Source of the DNA: Orthonyx spaldingii
Taxonomy: Eukaryota; Chordata; Aves; Passeriformes; Orthonychidae
Length of the DNA stretch: 64,000 nt
NCBI GenBank assembly: GCA_013397795.1
Contig: VZTJ01000294.1
Location: 803,715-867,714 of the forward strand
Direction: 5' to 3'
The notes under the pieces are model-generated. The model ran no database searches. It was not told where the DNA came from and was given only the letters and a program-made list of their open reading frames with translations. Of this stretch, positions 1 to 14,522 are shown piece by piece; positions within the stretch are counted from its first letter, which is position 1, and every line of letters begins with the position of its first letter. Made by a program: the position numbers and the translations under genes.

Positions 1-3000
1 AGCTGTGAGAACAATTTCAAACTAAAAAGAATGCTAGTGGGTTTAGAAAATATCAAAATAGGCCTTTGCAAGTTGTTTAATTGAAAAGCAAGTTTATAAT
101 TTATTATTTGAGACAGAGGTGTGTGTAGGCAGACATGTGATTGTTGGTGCATACATCCCAATTTTGGTCTGAACATGGAAGTTCACTGAGATTTCAAACA
201 CATGAACCTGTCCATGAACTAAAACCAGTATTAACTGTTATTTTCTGCATAAAAAGTCTTCATTATCAGTGTCTGGGAAGGTACATAGTTTATAATGAAG
301 ATTATAATACCTCTCATATAAGATAAACTGTGCCTAAAGTGAAACTCTCCTGGATTTGCTTTTTGTTAAAATGCCTCCCCTAAACTTCTGACCGAAAATC
401 AAAAGCTAGATCTCTGAGGCCACATAAACTCAGAGTGGTCAAAGAATCAGTCTCAAAGAACTTTAGCATTGATGTTGAAATGATGTATTTACGTCTCTAA
501 GCTTTAATGCTTGTTTACAAATGACTCATTATGATTGGAGCTAACAAAAATTTCATTTTGCATTCTCTAGATACCTTCTGTTAACAAATTAAGTAGAAGT
601 AAAGCCCAAGTAAATTACACATTTGAATAACATAAAAATGCAGCAAACTTAAATTCACCAATAACTGCAAAAGGCTTTATTACTTGTATATTATGTCAGT
701 AACTTCACAGCTATTGAATCAGCCATCACACTCATTTGATTGACAGTATTATCACTCTGATGATTTTCTATGCTACACATACTGTAATTCTGCCATTTTT
801 TTCCCAGCAAGTTTTTCTATTTTGGCATTTATATCAGGAACTGGATTTGTTTTCTAGCCCCTGCTACTTTCACTTCTCTATTGACAACACATTCTCTGGA
901 AAATTCCCATTTTCTTAACAGCCTGCCAATCTGACCACTAATGTGCTTAAACTTTTTCCCTGGTCTTCAAGGAAGAATTTTTTGTGCATATTAAATTCCT
1001 GTCTCAATGAGACCAGATGTGATTCTTCAGCCAGCTCCTCTTGAAACACAGAATACCACCTTTTCCATGTTCCTTCCCATTTTACTCTCTCCTTAGTCCC
1101 TGTGAATCTTGGATTATTCTCCTGCACACTTCAGTGTCCATCACCTTAGTGGACCAGGTTATCAACCAACATATAAACCAGTGTAGGTCCATGGAAGTCA
1201 CTGGAACATTCCAGCACTGGAGTGATTTCGGCAATGTCCCCAAATTTACAGTTCACTTTATCCCAACAAAACTACAGTGGAGAGAGAGAGATAGAGGGAT
1301 GAAGTAGAACCTTGTAATATTGATTACACAGTCACAATAATCAGTAATCTGCCACAGCTTGTGATTTCACAAACCTGCAATATGTCAGCAAGTTAGTGGA
1401 GGGTTTAAAAGACAGCAGAAAGGCCCAATATTGAGGAAGCTGTTTTTTCCTTTTGAACCCACTGCTTATTTCCAAAAGAAGTAAATACCTCAGACACTAC
1501 TAACTCAAACAGCACATCCTCCACATTCCACCACAGCATTTGCAATACAATTCTCAAGTCTGTTTTGTTCTCTCTTGCCTCCAGTAAACAGAAAGTGAAC
1601 AAAGATAGAAAAGCAGTTAAGCTTTCTGGAAGAGACAAGGAGGCAAGTCCATGCCACATCAGTGGGACTGAAATTCCCAAGAGGAAAGTTGTGTCCCTTT
1701 TTCCTACGTTATCAGTTGCTAACTCATCCCTTTTAGATTCACACAGGACTTTCGTCCAGGTTTTATGCTGTGAATCTGACCTGCCCCAACTGCAATTTAG
1801 TTATCTCTATTCAGTTTTTACTTTTTTCTTTTATTTTTTTCAATACAGTTTAATCTTCATTGTTTGCATTTTAATTGCTTGGCAGTGCCAAGTTGTTTTG
1901 GTTCAGTCAAACCATGGAGGCGACGTTTATCACAACCGTTACACTGGAACCAGTTCAGTTCTCACCAAAAAGAACTGTTATTCCCATCAGTGACTTTTTG
2001 TTCTGAAAATAAGGCTACTGATTTGGCTGAAGGAAACAAAACAGCCTTTTCCACTCTGAGATAGCTACAAGACTCTCATCTCAACAGTGAAACAGAGGGG
2101 AGGTGCCACAGAACCAAGGATATTGTAGTTTCTGGAGGACCATTTAGTGATAGGGAGGCTAAATCACACTGAAAGAAAGATGTTGCATTTTTCAAGCACT
2201 CCTTGTGGATAAACAATTCAAAGTAATTTTCATTCATGTGTTGGCCAGACTAAGCAAGGATGGGACAGATATTGGTATTTTTGAGAAGGCAAAATAAATC
2301 AGTTCTCTGATCATCCTGCATTACCTGTCTTGGGTCAATGTCACTGTGAGCCATGAGCAGTTTGTCTTACTTCTTAAACAGCACATTCAGGCTCAAAGCA
2401 GATTCAAAGTCACCAGAGCTAATGAATCAAATATCTGGATTGCTTCAATAAATGTTGAAGAGTTTATTTCAGTTTCCTCTCACCTTAAAAAAAAGGGGAA
2501 GTTTGCATGTGGAAGTGCACCAACTATATGGGGACCCTTATGGGTGCCTTCCAGCCTGAGGTGAGCTGAGATTCCATATATGAAGAGCTGGAGTAGGATT
2601 TGCTCGGGATCAGCTCTGTTCTGCCTGAAGGCATGGGGACCAAAACTGAGCAATTTTGAAACTACAGGACTCCTTGATTAACATAATGATATGCAAAGAC
2701 TGTGTATCCATCTCTGAAAGGAAGAGGGGCTTCTGTTGAGCAGCAGTGAACAATGGTTTAAAGCCAGCAGCTAAGGAACATCAGAAGAAACAATGTTGGA
2801 GGGGGATTAAAGGGAGGTAGCATGTAATTATCCCAGTTGGAACTCAGCCTAGAGCTGCATTTCAAACTGCTTTTCCTTTTTCAAGAATAATTACTATGAA
2901 AACACTTAACCAACACTGTCAAAACAGATGTCAATATTCCATTCAAAATATGTAGGAGCTTTTCATTATTAAAAGGGAACAACTGAGAACATCAGAAGTT

Positions 3001-3775
3001 ACAGTTTTTACATCTCTCTTGTCAGTTTGTCAACTGCAAGAAATGAAGGTAGTGCTCCAGATCCAGCTGGCTGGAAGGAAGAGGTTGAAGTCAGCTGTGG
3101 ATGCAACAGTAATTTAAAAAATCTGAATAATGTGTGTTTATTCCTAAACACAGCTCTTTGGCACCCCTCAAGGCCTGGTTGTGCCCCTTGTAACAACTGA
3201 GGGAGCAGTGATTGTGTCATGGAGCAAACTGCCGCAGCTGAAAGAGGAGCAGTACTTTTCACCACTGTCACTGACAATGTTGTGCTTCACTGGAGCACCG
3301 CTACAGACTCTGAAATCCCTGATCGTGCTGAAAACCAAAGAGGTGGCAGGTTAAAAGTGAGATGCTAAGTCTCTTTCAGCTTGGGAGTCAACGACCACAT
3401 TACAAACAGGAGAACTTTTCCGAGAAGTTAGTGTCCTTTAAGAGTTTAATAGGAACACTACAAAAGGTTTTTCATGTTCCTTTCAAGTAAAAGAGCAGTT
3501 CTGATAGTATCTACTCCTATTGAACTTTTTATTCATTCCAAACTTTCTTTTGTTCTGCAGGGTTGTTTTTTTTCTTGGCAAACACAGGGAATTTATTTGG
3601 GTACAGCAGTACATCTTGACCAAGTATTTTGCAGTTAAATATTTCTCTCTTTGTTGGATGGAATAAACCCCACCGTGGTATTTTGCTATCCCAAAATTAT
3701 TTCTACCCTCTTGAAAGTTCTTCTATGCCAGGACAGTAAATAAAACATAATGGATTTAGGGCAGAGAAGGGGAGA

Positions 3776-3792
3776 TTTTTTTTTTTTTTTTT
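3776..3792. repeat. poly(T) tract
   Basis: An uninterrupted run of about 17 T in otherwise unique AT-rich sequence. It could be the reverse-complement tail of an old retroposed element, but I recognise no element body beside it. Confidence 0.8.
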
Positions 3793-4599
3793 GGAAAAAG
3801 CAATGAGGTAAATATTAGTCACACCAAGTAGGAAACAAAATTTATCATAAACATCACCAGTGTCTATGTGTCTAAAATAATCAGTGTTTTTATACTTACA
3901 AGTAACCATATGAACAGACCATTTCTGACCCACCTACCAATGGGCTGGCATATACAAAGCTATTTATAAAGGGATAGTTCAATAGTTAGGTCAAATTTGC
4001 ACCCGTGGAAATTTCTGGCCATCAATGGAGCTTGCCCCAGTACAAATTTGGCTTTAGAATTCTGAGTTTTTCCAGAATCCATTTTCCAAACAGAACTAAA
4101 TGAAAGAGCTGGATACATAGTAAACTCTTGGAAAGCTGTCTTGATTATTAAAAGCTGAAACCAGAGAAACAGCCTTTACAATTAACGTGGTACTGATCCA
4201 AAGGCAATTAATTTTAACTTTGGATGAATGAGGACTAAATTTGCCAGACTTTAAAAGCTTGCCTTTTCCCATCCTGCCTGCTTTCCTCTATGTAACTGAC
4301 ACCACACAATTTGTCTCACACAAAAGCCTGGATGGATATTATTGCACATTAGAGGAAGTTTTACAGTTTGGTATCTATGAGAGAAAAGAGAACAGATCTT
4401 CTTTGGCCTCCTCTGAATGAAATATGGCTGTTTTCAACTGCTGGATTCTGAATTCAGTGACTCAAGAAGTCTCTAGCTCATTTTAGTGATCAAACTTCTT
4501 GCCTATGATGAATGGATTTTTAAACCTCAAACCTTCTTCCTACATCATTAGAAAGCTCCTTTTAAATTACCAGGTGACCCAGGTATGTGTTCTGCATAC

Positions 4600-5150
4600 A
4601 AAAGAAGGAGCTGCCTTGCTAAAAGGAGCTGCAGAAAGCGGCAGGAGCAGCTCCTGTGGGGAGCTGAGGGCAATAACGCAGCTCCCCAGCGCCACAGTGC
4701 CCGAGCACAGCAGACCTGGCAGTGCCTGGCAGCCTCAGCAACAGCTCCAGATCTCCAGGAAAGATGCTGGGGGCAGGCAGGGCTGAGGTTTAGGCAGTCA
4801 TGAGGATCCCAGGGTCAGCCACAGCCCCGGGATTGCCAGACAGGCCAAAGCCACGAGGCAGGGCCGAGATCAGGCCAGGATCGGTGTGAGGGCAGAGGCT
4901 GGGTCAGTGGGATCCGTGCTGGACACACACACGGGCAAGGCAGGGATGCACAGGCAGTCCTACAGCACAGGGCACGGGGGGAAGGCTCCGGGCTCAGCTG
5001 GAATGTGTGTCCTGGGCTGCTGGGCGAGTGGGGTGCTGGAGCTGAAGGCCCCAGGGAGGCTGCTTAGGGCCCTTCAGGCTCTCGGTGCCCTCGGGGCCCC
5101 GGCAGGGGCAAAGGCTCCACCGCTGAGGGAAGCTGCGATTAAGATACTCA
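4600..5150. other. isolated GC-rich patch in AT-rich intergenic DNA
   Basis: Roughly 550 bases that are clearly richer in G+C than the flanks and contain close to twenty CpG dinucleotides by eye count. Edges are fairly sharp: AT-rich sequence returns just after 5,150. Open frames of 72 to 116 codons cross it on the plus strand, as expected from GC-rich sequence with few stop codons; none resembles a known protein to me. It could be a regulatory CpG island, an unrecognised old repeat, or a patch of GC-biased gene conversion. Confidence 0.4.
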
Positions 5151-8100
5151 GAAAGAGAACAGCTACATGCGATCCAGAGAAATACTCAGTTGTATTCTTG
5201 AAGCTAAATATGGCCTTTAAAGCAATCCCAATCTAGATTTCAACTAGGAGGTATATTCTAGTTGCCTAAGCATAGGTTTCATTTTATACAAAACAAGTAA
5301 TGATTAAATTGCAGTAATTGCCCTTACTTCTGCTCCAAAAGCAAGATTAGCTTTACATATCAAGGAACTTTCTTCTAGAATGTAAAAACGTCCTTATTAA
5401 CCTTACCTTCACCCTGTTCTGGAAAAAGGGCAAAATTATTTTTAAAGTATTTGATAAGCAATTTTAGTAAATCACCAAGCACCACTACCCACAGGCATGT
5501 CAATGAGTATATTTGTACGCATTATTAAATTGCCTTGAGCATATCTGCACACTTCCTAAATACTTATTTGACAACTAAAAAAAGAATAATTAAGAATCAC
5601 TTCCTTCTGCTGCCAGATTAAAACACTCAGCAAGCCTTAATTCCTGTTAGTTCAATTCTAAGCCAGTACAATTCAGCTGTTCTGGTGAATCTTAATTTGC
5701 TACCTTGCAGCCTTGCAATTTTCAAGATCAGGAACAGCTGGAGGCCAGGCAGGCCCCAGCTCTTGAAACATGGGCACAATTCCTTTCTCTCATCAGTTTG
5801 CAAATGCATCATGCAAATGAGATACTGAAAATCAAAATACAGGCTGAGTAACAGCTAGCATTGTGAAAGGTTATTTTGAGTCTCTGTTTTACTTAAGCGT
5901 GGCAGTTGTAAGAGGTATGGTCAATATCTGTTGATGAAACCTGACTTTTTATACATCATTTTCACAGAAAATTCTTTTTCTTTGCACAGAATATGAGAAG
6001 AAGGGATATTATTGTATTAGGCTCATATAACATAAACTTTTTATATCTCCATTTGCTTAAATAATTGTAATGTTTTTCATTTGACTGCTGCTTTTTTCCA
6101 CTCAGTGAGAACAGAATTCAACTGATATTAAAGTGAAAAATTGTGTGTGGAAGAATATTGTAGACCAGGTTAGCGACTCTACTCAGTGATACTATTTTTA
6201 TATTGTAGTTAATCACTTCTGAAAAACTACACCTGCTTTTTCTTCTTCTTCATGTGACTATCAATATTAGCAGTTACACCAGGTAAAATTCTAAAACTTC
6301 TGTGTCGAAACACCATAAAGACATAATCCTGAAAAGTTTTTACTCTAGTATTGGTCTTTATATGACCTGGCATCAAGCTTGCTCTCACTGAAATCTGCAG
6401 CAGACAATCTTTAAAAGTCCACCAGGGACACAGGACTAAAAAGGTGGAAGTCAGTTATTTAACTTAATCACAGTATAAGGTCTTCCTTGTTTAATCCCTC
6501 TAACCAATTGCCAAATTAAAATTAAATAAAATTAAATATAGTGAAAATAAAAACTTTGATCAAGTAGTACTGACAAATCCAGTTACTAAATACTTAAGGA
6601 ACTTAAGGGAATGTTATAGGGAGTAAATATTAGGCACGATTTCACTCTTCTCAGTTATCTGCTAAGGACTGTTCTCAGTACATTTGGTTCTCCAGTTGGC
6701 TCCTCTGCAGCCACAGAGATAGCAGTTAATTGCTTCACTTGATTAGAATTCACAGCTGCATCTGCAGCAAGAAGGCTACTTCTGAAATTAACTGAGCTAT
6801 CAATCAACAGAATAATTTGCTAGAGTGAAAAGCAACTAGTCAGCTGTGCACTTATCAACATAAACAGCAAAGTTTCTCTGGGAAAACTCCTAATGTTTGA
6901 TAAAACAATCATATGCTTCTCTCCAGCCTTAAACATCAATATAAATCATTGCCTTCTGCACATTAACCATTCTGAACACTTTTGCCAGCTTTCTTTTCTG
7001 TGTGCTACTGTGTTGACAGAAGAAATCTTTACAGCTTTCTCTAATGTATTTTAACATGCAGCATCAACCACATGCAAGGCATCCGGGGCTTCCGAATCTT
7101 TCTGATTCCCTTCTGAATGACCTGCTCAATAGAACTTTATCCATGCTGATGTTCTGTTTGGAAATTAGGCAAACCTGGAGTTAACAAGAACCTTGCTATA
7201 TGCCTTACAGTAACTGCTAATAAAATAATAAAGTCCAGATTCCTAAGAAAGCAAGCATAAAAAAATACCTGCTCTGAATATTTTGGAAGAAAAAGTTACA
7301 TGACACAACTTGCTACACTAATTTTTTTAGCCATTGCAGCCCCTGCTGTACTTTGAGATTTTGGTATCTCCTGCCAGACAGCACACGGAGTCACTGAGGT
7401 CAAAGGTATTTTTTAAGAGGAAACTCAAGCTGTTGCTGCTATAGGAAGCCTTGGATCTAAATGCACAGGCTGTGCTAACTCCTTCAGTCCAACTCACAGC
7501 CTTCAAATATATGTTCATCAATTTTGCCTAGTTTATATTTGTTAATTCTGAACTAAGCTTGTTGATGCTTAGTTATGATCACCGACTGGGTCTTCTTCCC
7601 CCTCAAGTTGTGCACAGCAAAAATGAGTAAAACTTTTCTATAGAAAACTAGGAACTCATTGCCTCTTATATAACTTTCTGACCCTGGTGCCATAAGAGCA
7701 ATTGCATTAACATTTGTTATGCTTGTTTCTGCTCATTTTCTAAAAACCATGCTTATGATGGATGCTATTCTCTGGACTATGCCCAGCAAGTAATAATTTT
7801 ATAGGCTCTATTTCTGTGGTACTTGCATACAGAGAATCAGCTGACCTGTGCACTGAGATCTTTGCAAAGTGATGTCTGAAGCCAGTTTACTGAAACTTCG
7901 TTTATCAAGCTCACAAACCTGATAGAATACTTGCAACACAGTAGAATCTATGCAAAAAGCTCTTCCCTCACATCCCGTGTTCTCACATTTAAATTTATTA
8001 TCAATTTAAACCTTAAATTGGTATTATTCAAATACCTGTCAGTATTGAACTGTTAGATTTATTAGTAAAAGACCAAATACTTACTATTTGCAAATGTTTT

Positions 8101-11100
8101 TGTCTGGTTTTGTATGATGACTCACTGTGATTACTAGTGTTTTCTTTTTATGCACTTTGAAGGTATCCAGGACTTTACACAAGAAAAAATGCTGCTATTC
8201 AAGCATCTTATAAAGGCTGAATTGTACCATTCAATGATATGTCAATAATTTCTCAATGTCTAACTGCATAACTGTTGGGCATGAGTTCAAGGTTTTGCAT
8301 CAGAGCAGGAGTTTGTCCAACATGATGGAGTGACTTTCTGGTGTCTAGAATGTGGTTGGCAAGTGGACAGATGAAATTCCTGCAATAGAGAAAGAGGCAG
8401 GATTTTCCTTGTATATCCCCTAAGTCTCAGGAGCTACAGGTTCAGCCACAACCTACTCAGCAGGAACATTATTGCCCTCTGAACTTTGGGAAGGGCAGGG
8501 GTGTTATTAACTGCAATTAGAAGAGAGTTAAGTCAGAGATGAGCACATTATAAACCTCCCAAGTGTCTTTATGTAAATAACTCAGACATTTTTATGTCCC
8601 AGTTGTATTACATACATTATTTCTTGAAGTTACAAAGCACTTCTGGCCACCCAAATGAATGCATGCAATGCCATGGTGAGTATGCTTGTTACAGGTCATT
8701 ACTGTCAATTAAGAACGAAAGATCAGTCATCAGATTAATTTGTTTTAGCAATTACAACTTTCAGTGTGTTAGAAGTCATTGTCTACAGCAGCGATGTCCT
8801 TCAAGGGTTTCATGAGGGAATTCAGATTCACAAAGTAGGCACTGCTGGAACATTGAAATGCTGAAGTGCTTGTGCTTCATGGAAATAGGAAAATGGAAGT
8901 GTATTTTCCATTTTTAGTGAAAGATTAACACCATATTTCCAGCAGCTAAGAAGTGGGGCTTCCTATAGGCAAATTTCAGTATTATCAGCTCATTCCAAGA
9001 CGCAGCAATAAAACTGGACTACATTAAATGGGTTTGAGGTGGAGAGCAAGGTCAGCCTCATAGTTAAGACTACCAAGAAGCAGAACCAATCCAAGGGAAA
9101 ACGTCAGCTCAGTCTATTTTGTATTAATATTTGTATGTTTCAAACAAGTCCATTAATTCTTTTGAACAAAGTAATTGGGTGATGTTACGAAATACAAAGG
9201 TATTTTAAATTTTAGTTTTCTGAATTGCATTCTAATCTGTCTTTCCTTCCACAGGGCAAAAGGTTTTGGTATTACCATTCTCAGAAATGTTTCTGTATTC
9301 CAGTTAAAACAGAATTGGAATAACTGGATTCAAGGCAGATACTATAATTAGAAAGCTGCATGTGCATAGGCCTACATATTCTAGTACTGAAAACATACAT
9401 CTCAATCCGCTCAAAATATATTTTCAGAGGTAAGAGAACCAAAAGAAATAAATGTGCTCTTTACAGGGCAACTGTAGCAACAGTTGATTTAAACGTTACT
9501 GCAAACTGTGTGTGCTGCATGTTTCAACCTTTCCTCTAAAGCTGGAAGTATGTCCAAGGAGTTACCTGATAGAGGGAAACCCTGCAGCAGCTCTGAGTGG
9601 ACAGGACAGGTATGATTTCAGAAAACATGCTGTGCTAGGAACTCATTATGATCAGACAGCCCACCAGGCTCTTTATGTGCTTTGCTGCACTACTGATAGA
9701 AATTTTATTCCTTGGTATTTTTTAGAGTCAGGAATTTTAACTAAAATCAATTAAAAAATACAGCATTGAATAAAACACTATGATTGTTGCCTATATCTCT
9801 GTCTAGATGCTCATCAAGTTAAAAGCAGTTGTTTGGGGTTTTAACTCTCATGAATTTGATTTGCATTCATTTTATCCTCTGTTCCTTCACTAATTAAAGT
9901 TCTAGGAATGCTTTTTGGGAGCTCTGATCCGGCATCTCTGAGTGCAGTACAAGTAAGCTTCCTGTATGGGTACTGACCCATAACTGTGAACAGATGTGCT
10001 GCTTTGAGACAGACAGAGGTTACAGATGTTCTGCTGCCAGAAAAGAAATGCTGTTATTTCAGCGAGGCAAGAGGAACTCAGAGCACCTTGACCCATCCAA
10101 GGAACACCTTACCCTTTGCTTTACTGTTCTGCCAGGTTTTTCTTCTTTTCATATAATGTCGCTGATGAAGCTTTAATGTGTGGGAGACAAGGCTATTGCT
10201 GTTTATCAAGCTCTTTGAAATGTCCAAATGCATTGCCAGCACTGGGAAGCACAAGTTTTATTGAACTGACTCTGCAGTGAACTCTCTACACCGGGGTATT
10301 TTTACTTCCCCCTCTCCAGCCCCCCAGTCGGTTTTCTAATAAAGCAGCAGCTGACTCAGCAGATATGCCCTGCTCTTTTCATTATCATTTAAAGAAGCTT
10401 AGAGAACAGGGATGCTGTGTAAAGCAGCTTTTGCAGTAAAGGGGAGTGATGGTTTTAGGGGGAAGAATGTCTTAAAAAATTACTTTTTAGTAGCTTTGAG
10501 TTGCATTGCTCCTGATCTGGTTTCTTCTTCTGAGGACACAGCAATGACAGCACAGAGGGGCAGAAGGAGGATTAAGGGGTCACCCTTTCTGTTACTCACA
10601 GCTACCATTCCCATGGGCATTCCTTGTGAATATTGATTTTTAAGCCTATACAAATTCTGAACTCAGTTCTAGACCAAGAAAATTTCTGGAAGATTTTTAG
10701 GATGGGGTCAGTCTGCTAGAAACAACAAACCTTGCCAAGGGAAAACATCCACTGGAATGAAACTAAAAATGATTTTTGTGATTCCAAAGCATTAAGTCAA
10801 GCACCACAGCATTTCATTTCAAGCCTCAAATTAGAAATACAAAAAAAAAAGCCACAACTCTTTTTCTTACCTGTTTCAAATATGCGTAAGGGCTGCTGTT
10901 TCTACGCCTGTGAAGATTAGAAAGAGCTTAACCTAAAAAGTTCTGCAAGAAAATCCATCTTTTGTTGTCTGTCTAAAGTATTTTGGGATACACCTGGTAA
11001 TCTAAGCAGTCCTACTGGGTTATTTACTGTCAGTTTCTGCATTTATCTTTGCTCACTTTCCGAGAAAATAACTTGATGAAGCTATATTCACAAAGTGGCA

Positions 11101-14100
11101 CAATAACAGATTATTCTAGAGGGAGAGAGATTTCTTTTCCTTGCCAGAGAATTATCAGCCTGCATTAAAGCACTGAATGCATGCTTATAAAATAATTTAA
11201 GTGCTCTGGTTAAAAATTCAACTTTAAAAATAGTTATTAGGCAAAATAAAGAAAAATGATCAGCAACTAAGGGACATTAGTACATTTTAGCATTTAACTG
11301 AGTAAAACATACTCATTTGAGGAAAAGCAATCCTGCCCACCAGCTTTGGATGTTTGCTCTACAGAGGTTGCAGAACATCATGGATTATTTGGGGGGAAAT
11401 ACCACTGCAAGCCCATACAGTCTGTGCCATTAAGAACATGAGGAATCTTCAACTGCAAGTGCTGACATATGAATAACTTGACAACAAACAAACTCAAGCA
11501 AGAGGTGCACTATCAGGCTTTCTGGTAAAGCACTGCAGCTGCACTGCCTCAGCTCCTGCCCCCTTGCTGCCACCACCCCACTGTATCCATGAGCTCCGAG
11601 ACTGCATCTACCTGCAGACAACAGGAGCCTCACCCCGGGAGCTGCTGTTCTTCCTAAGGGTTCTGCATTTAGGGAAACATGCTCTGAGAAAGTGGAAAGC
11701 ACTCATTGAGGTGGCTCTGCAGCCCCTGCTTTATTTTGGTTACACAGCTCCTGGGGTGAGCACTTCATTCAGTTTAGGAGTGGGTTCAGGTTTACTGTGG
11801 AAAGCTGCTATGAATCCAGCTCCTTCTTGCCTGGCAGAATTGGCTTTGCAAATCAGAAAGGTATTAAAATAAGGGTCTGTCTTTGAAATAGGCACTGAAG
11901 GCACACAAAGGACAAACAGGAATTAGGAGGAAAAAAAGAGCCATTTTAGCTAGTTATTGAGAATGGCTGTTGTTGTTTGTGGGGACCAGGTGGTGTGGTA
12001 CTTTTACACACAACTATAACAAGGGTTGAAGGTGTATGTTCTTCACCACTCATATAAAATTGAAATCCTGTGCCTGTGTTAAACACCACTGATTACACTT
12101 TAATTGATTTAATTGATACTATTTTATGATATGCATTATTAATGATTTATGCATATGCCTCAATATCTCGATATAAAGCAAATAAGATTTGAGTTTTTCT
12201 CAAACTTGCAAAGTGCTTATAGCTACATCAAGGTTATATTTTTATCTTTAATCCTGAAAAGCATCTCAGTTAAGTTTCATTTGGGAAATTTAATTGAATT
12301 TTTAAAATTTATTTGCATCTCAGATCAATGTAGAAAGAAACAACAGAAACCAATTACTGTAATGAAATGAAGAAAGAAACTATGGCTGCAGAACTCTCCA
12401 GATGCACCCAGCTGTTATTAGGGATATTTCTAATCCTGCAATCAGTCCTTAGTCTCATAGAACTAAACAGCTTTCTGACTGCAGAACTATGAGGTTTGTT
12501 GATTATGTCTTTGAACTCAGATAGTCCAAGTACATAACAGCTGTTTTTCACAAAGAAATCAGACTTACTAAAAACAGCACCATAAAGAGACCTGATGGTT
12601 GATGGTTTCTGGTAACAACACTATTGAATGTAGTCTCATTAACAACCAGGCAGAACCATTGTAAGCAACTAGATTAACTAAAGAGTACTTTATATGAAAG
12701 ATAGAATATTCTAGCTGAAGCTGGTCTATATTTTCTTTAACTTGTCTTAATTGAACTCAAAATAATGACATCCATTGCTAATCACATCACTCCGGATTTA
12801 TAAAGCATCACAGATGTCAGAAAACTCTGCAACTACAGAGATATGTAAGTATTTCTGAACTACAAAAATGAAAAGGAGACTAAAGATAACCATCAAATGA
12901 ACATGGAGCAGTTCAGCTCTGTGCTGTCAATGAAAGTCCTCTGTGTCTCTGAAACTTATTTATCCCTTTAAGGTGAGCTGTGACCAACCTGTTATCCCCT
13001 GCTATTCCTGAGTACATTACAGGGTCTAATCAGAAGCTGGCACTGATATGTGAAGCAATGTACCAGAGCAGTGTGAGGAAGAGTACTGCTTAGCTGATTA
13101 TGAGTAAGGGTGAAGCCACGAGTCCCAGAATTGACTATTATGGGTGAGAAAAATTTGTTGGTGTCATCTAACTCTCCAACCTTGAAAAAGCCATGTCCTC
13201 AGTCATATATGGACTCAGCTTGTAAACATATTTCCATATTCAAAGTCTAAGTTCAACACAAAGTGCTATGAGACCAAAAGTGTGTGTCATGTACATTCAT
13301 GTATAATTAATTTTTATTCTGCTCCTGTTAATCTTGCTTGTTAATTCATGGTGATATCCTATGACTACAGTAATTTAGCAACTGTTCCATTCCTGCGAAT
13401 ATAAGGACTTGATTTAGGAAAGTGAATGAAAATGTGGGTGTAGGCAAAGTTCAGGAGCTCAGTGTGAGCACAGAGCTCTGCCAGCTTGGCTGCCCAGGCT
13501 CTCTGGGGCTCTGGGCATCAGCAGCTGAGACAAGCGTTTGCAGTCATTCCAAGAACTGCTCCTGGCAGGACTGGCCCTGACTGATTTGTGCCATGTACAG
13601 GGTGCATCCTTCAGTGTCTGAACCAGATCAACTCCTCCCATGTACACAGAGCTTGTTTTGGGGACTATTCTGTACTTTTCTGGGGGTACTATTTCATACA
13701 TAGTATATATAGACTGTTTTCTAAGTAGTATAGTAAAAATGCTTATAAATCAAGGGTGAGAGACGAAGGAAAGTAATTAGAAGTGGTAAGGGAAGTATCT
13801 TTCCCTCTAAGTACACAGTTTGTTAGTCAATTAGCAGATATTATCATATCCCTCACCAAGCTACACCCAGGACTGAGGCTGGAAGCTCCTCAGCAGAACC
13901 ACATTACCAGAGTTGTAAACTCTGCCCCCATTCAGGACTGACTTCCTAGATACCCTGGTGAGAGGAACTGAAAGGCTAAGATGGTTCTTTCCATGCCCAT
14001 TAGGATTCAGACTGGTAGCTCCAGCTCAGAAAATGTGGACAAATGTTTCAGAGACAGGGTGCCAGTTCACACAGACATTATTTTAAGTCCACTGTGAGCT

Positions 14101-14398
14101 ATTAGCCTCCTTTATACAACATGAGTATCAAATACTGAGATCAGTCTAAAGCTCTGTTTAGGACATGACAGGTAGGACATCTACGGATTTCTCTTTTTTA
14201 AAATGAAAAATTAATTATGAACCACAGTGAACCCTTTCTCAAAAGCATATTCAGACTGTACCTTTGGAATGATAACTCTCTTAATGCTTTGTTACAGTTC
14301 AATAATTTGATAACCACCTGGGTTAAGACCCTTCCACTTCACACTGATTTAAGCTGGACTTCAATGTCTGGATCTGTGCCATGTCACTCTCATGTTCA

Positions 14399-14522
14399 TT
14401 AAAGCTCTGTGAGGGAGTCATCATCCCCCTCACCATCATCCTCCAAATCTTCATCTTCATTGTCCTGCCTTGTAATGGGCTCAAGTGAGCAATGCCATTC
14501 CTTAATTTGATGTTTTCTGTTT
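14399..14522 (-). other. acidic coding-like fragment, unidentified
   Basis: On the minus strand about 40 codons are open up to a TAA at 14,399-14,401, closely followed by a second stop. The last part reads QDNEDEDLEDDGEGDDDSL, a dense acidic tail of the kind found at the ends of chromatin and RNA-binding proteins. A stop codon sits just upstream in frame, next to a weak acceptor-like CAG. It may be a decayed processed pseudogene tail or a 3-base-periodic purine-rich tract read by chance. I cannot assign a parent gene. Confidence 0.25.
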
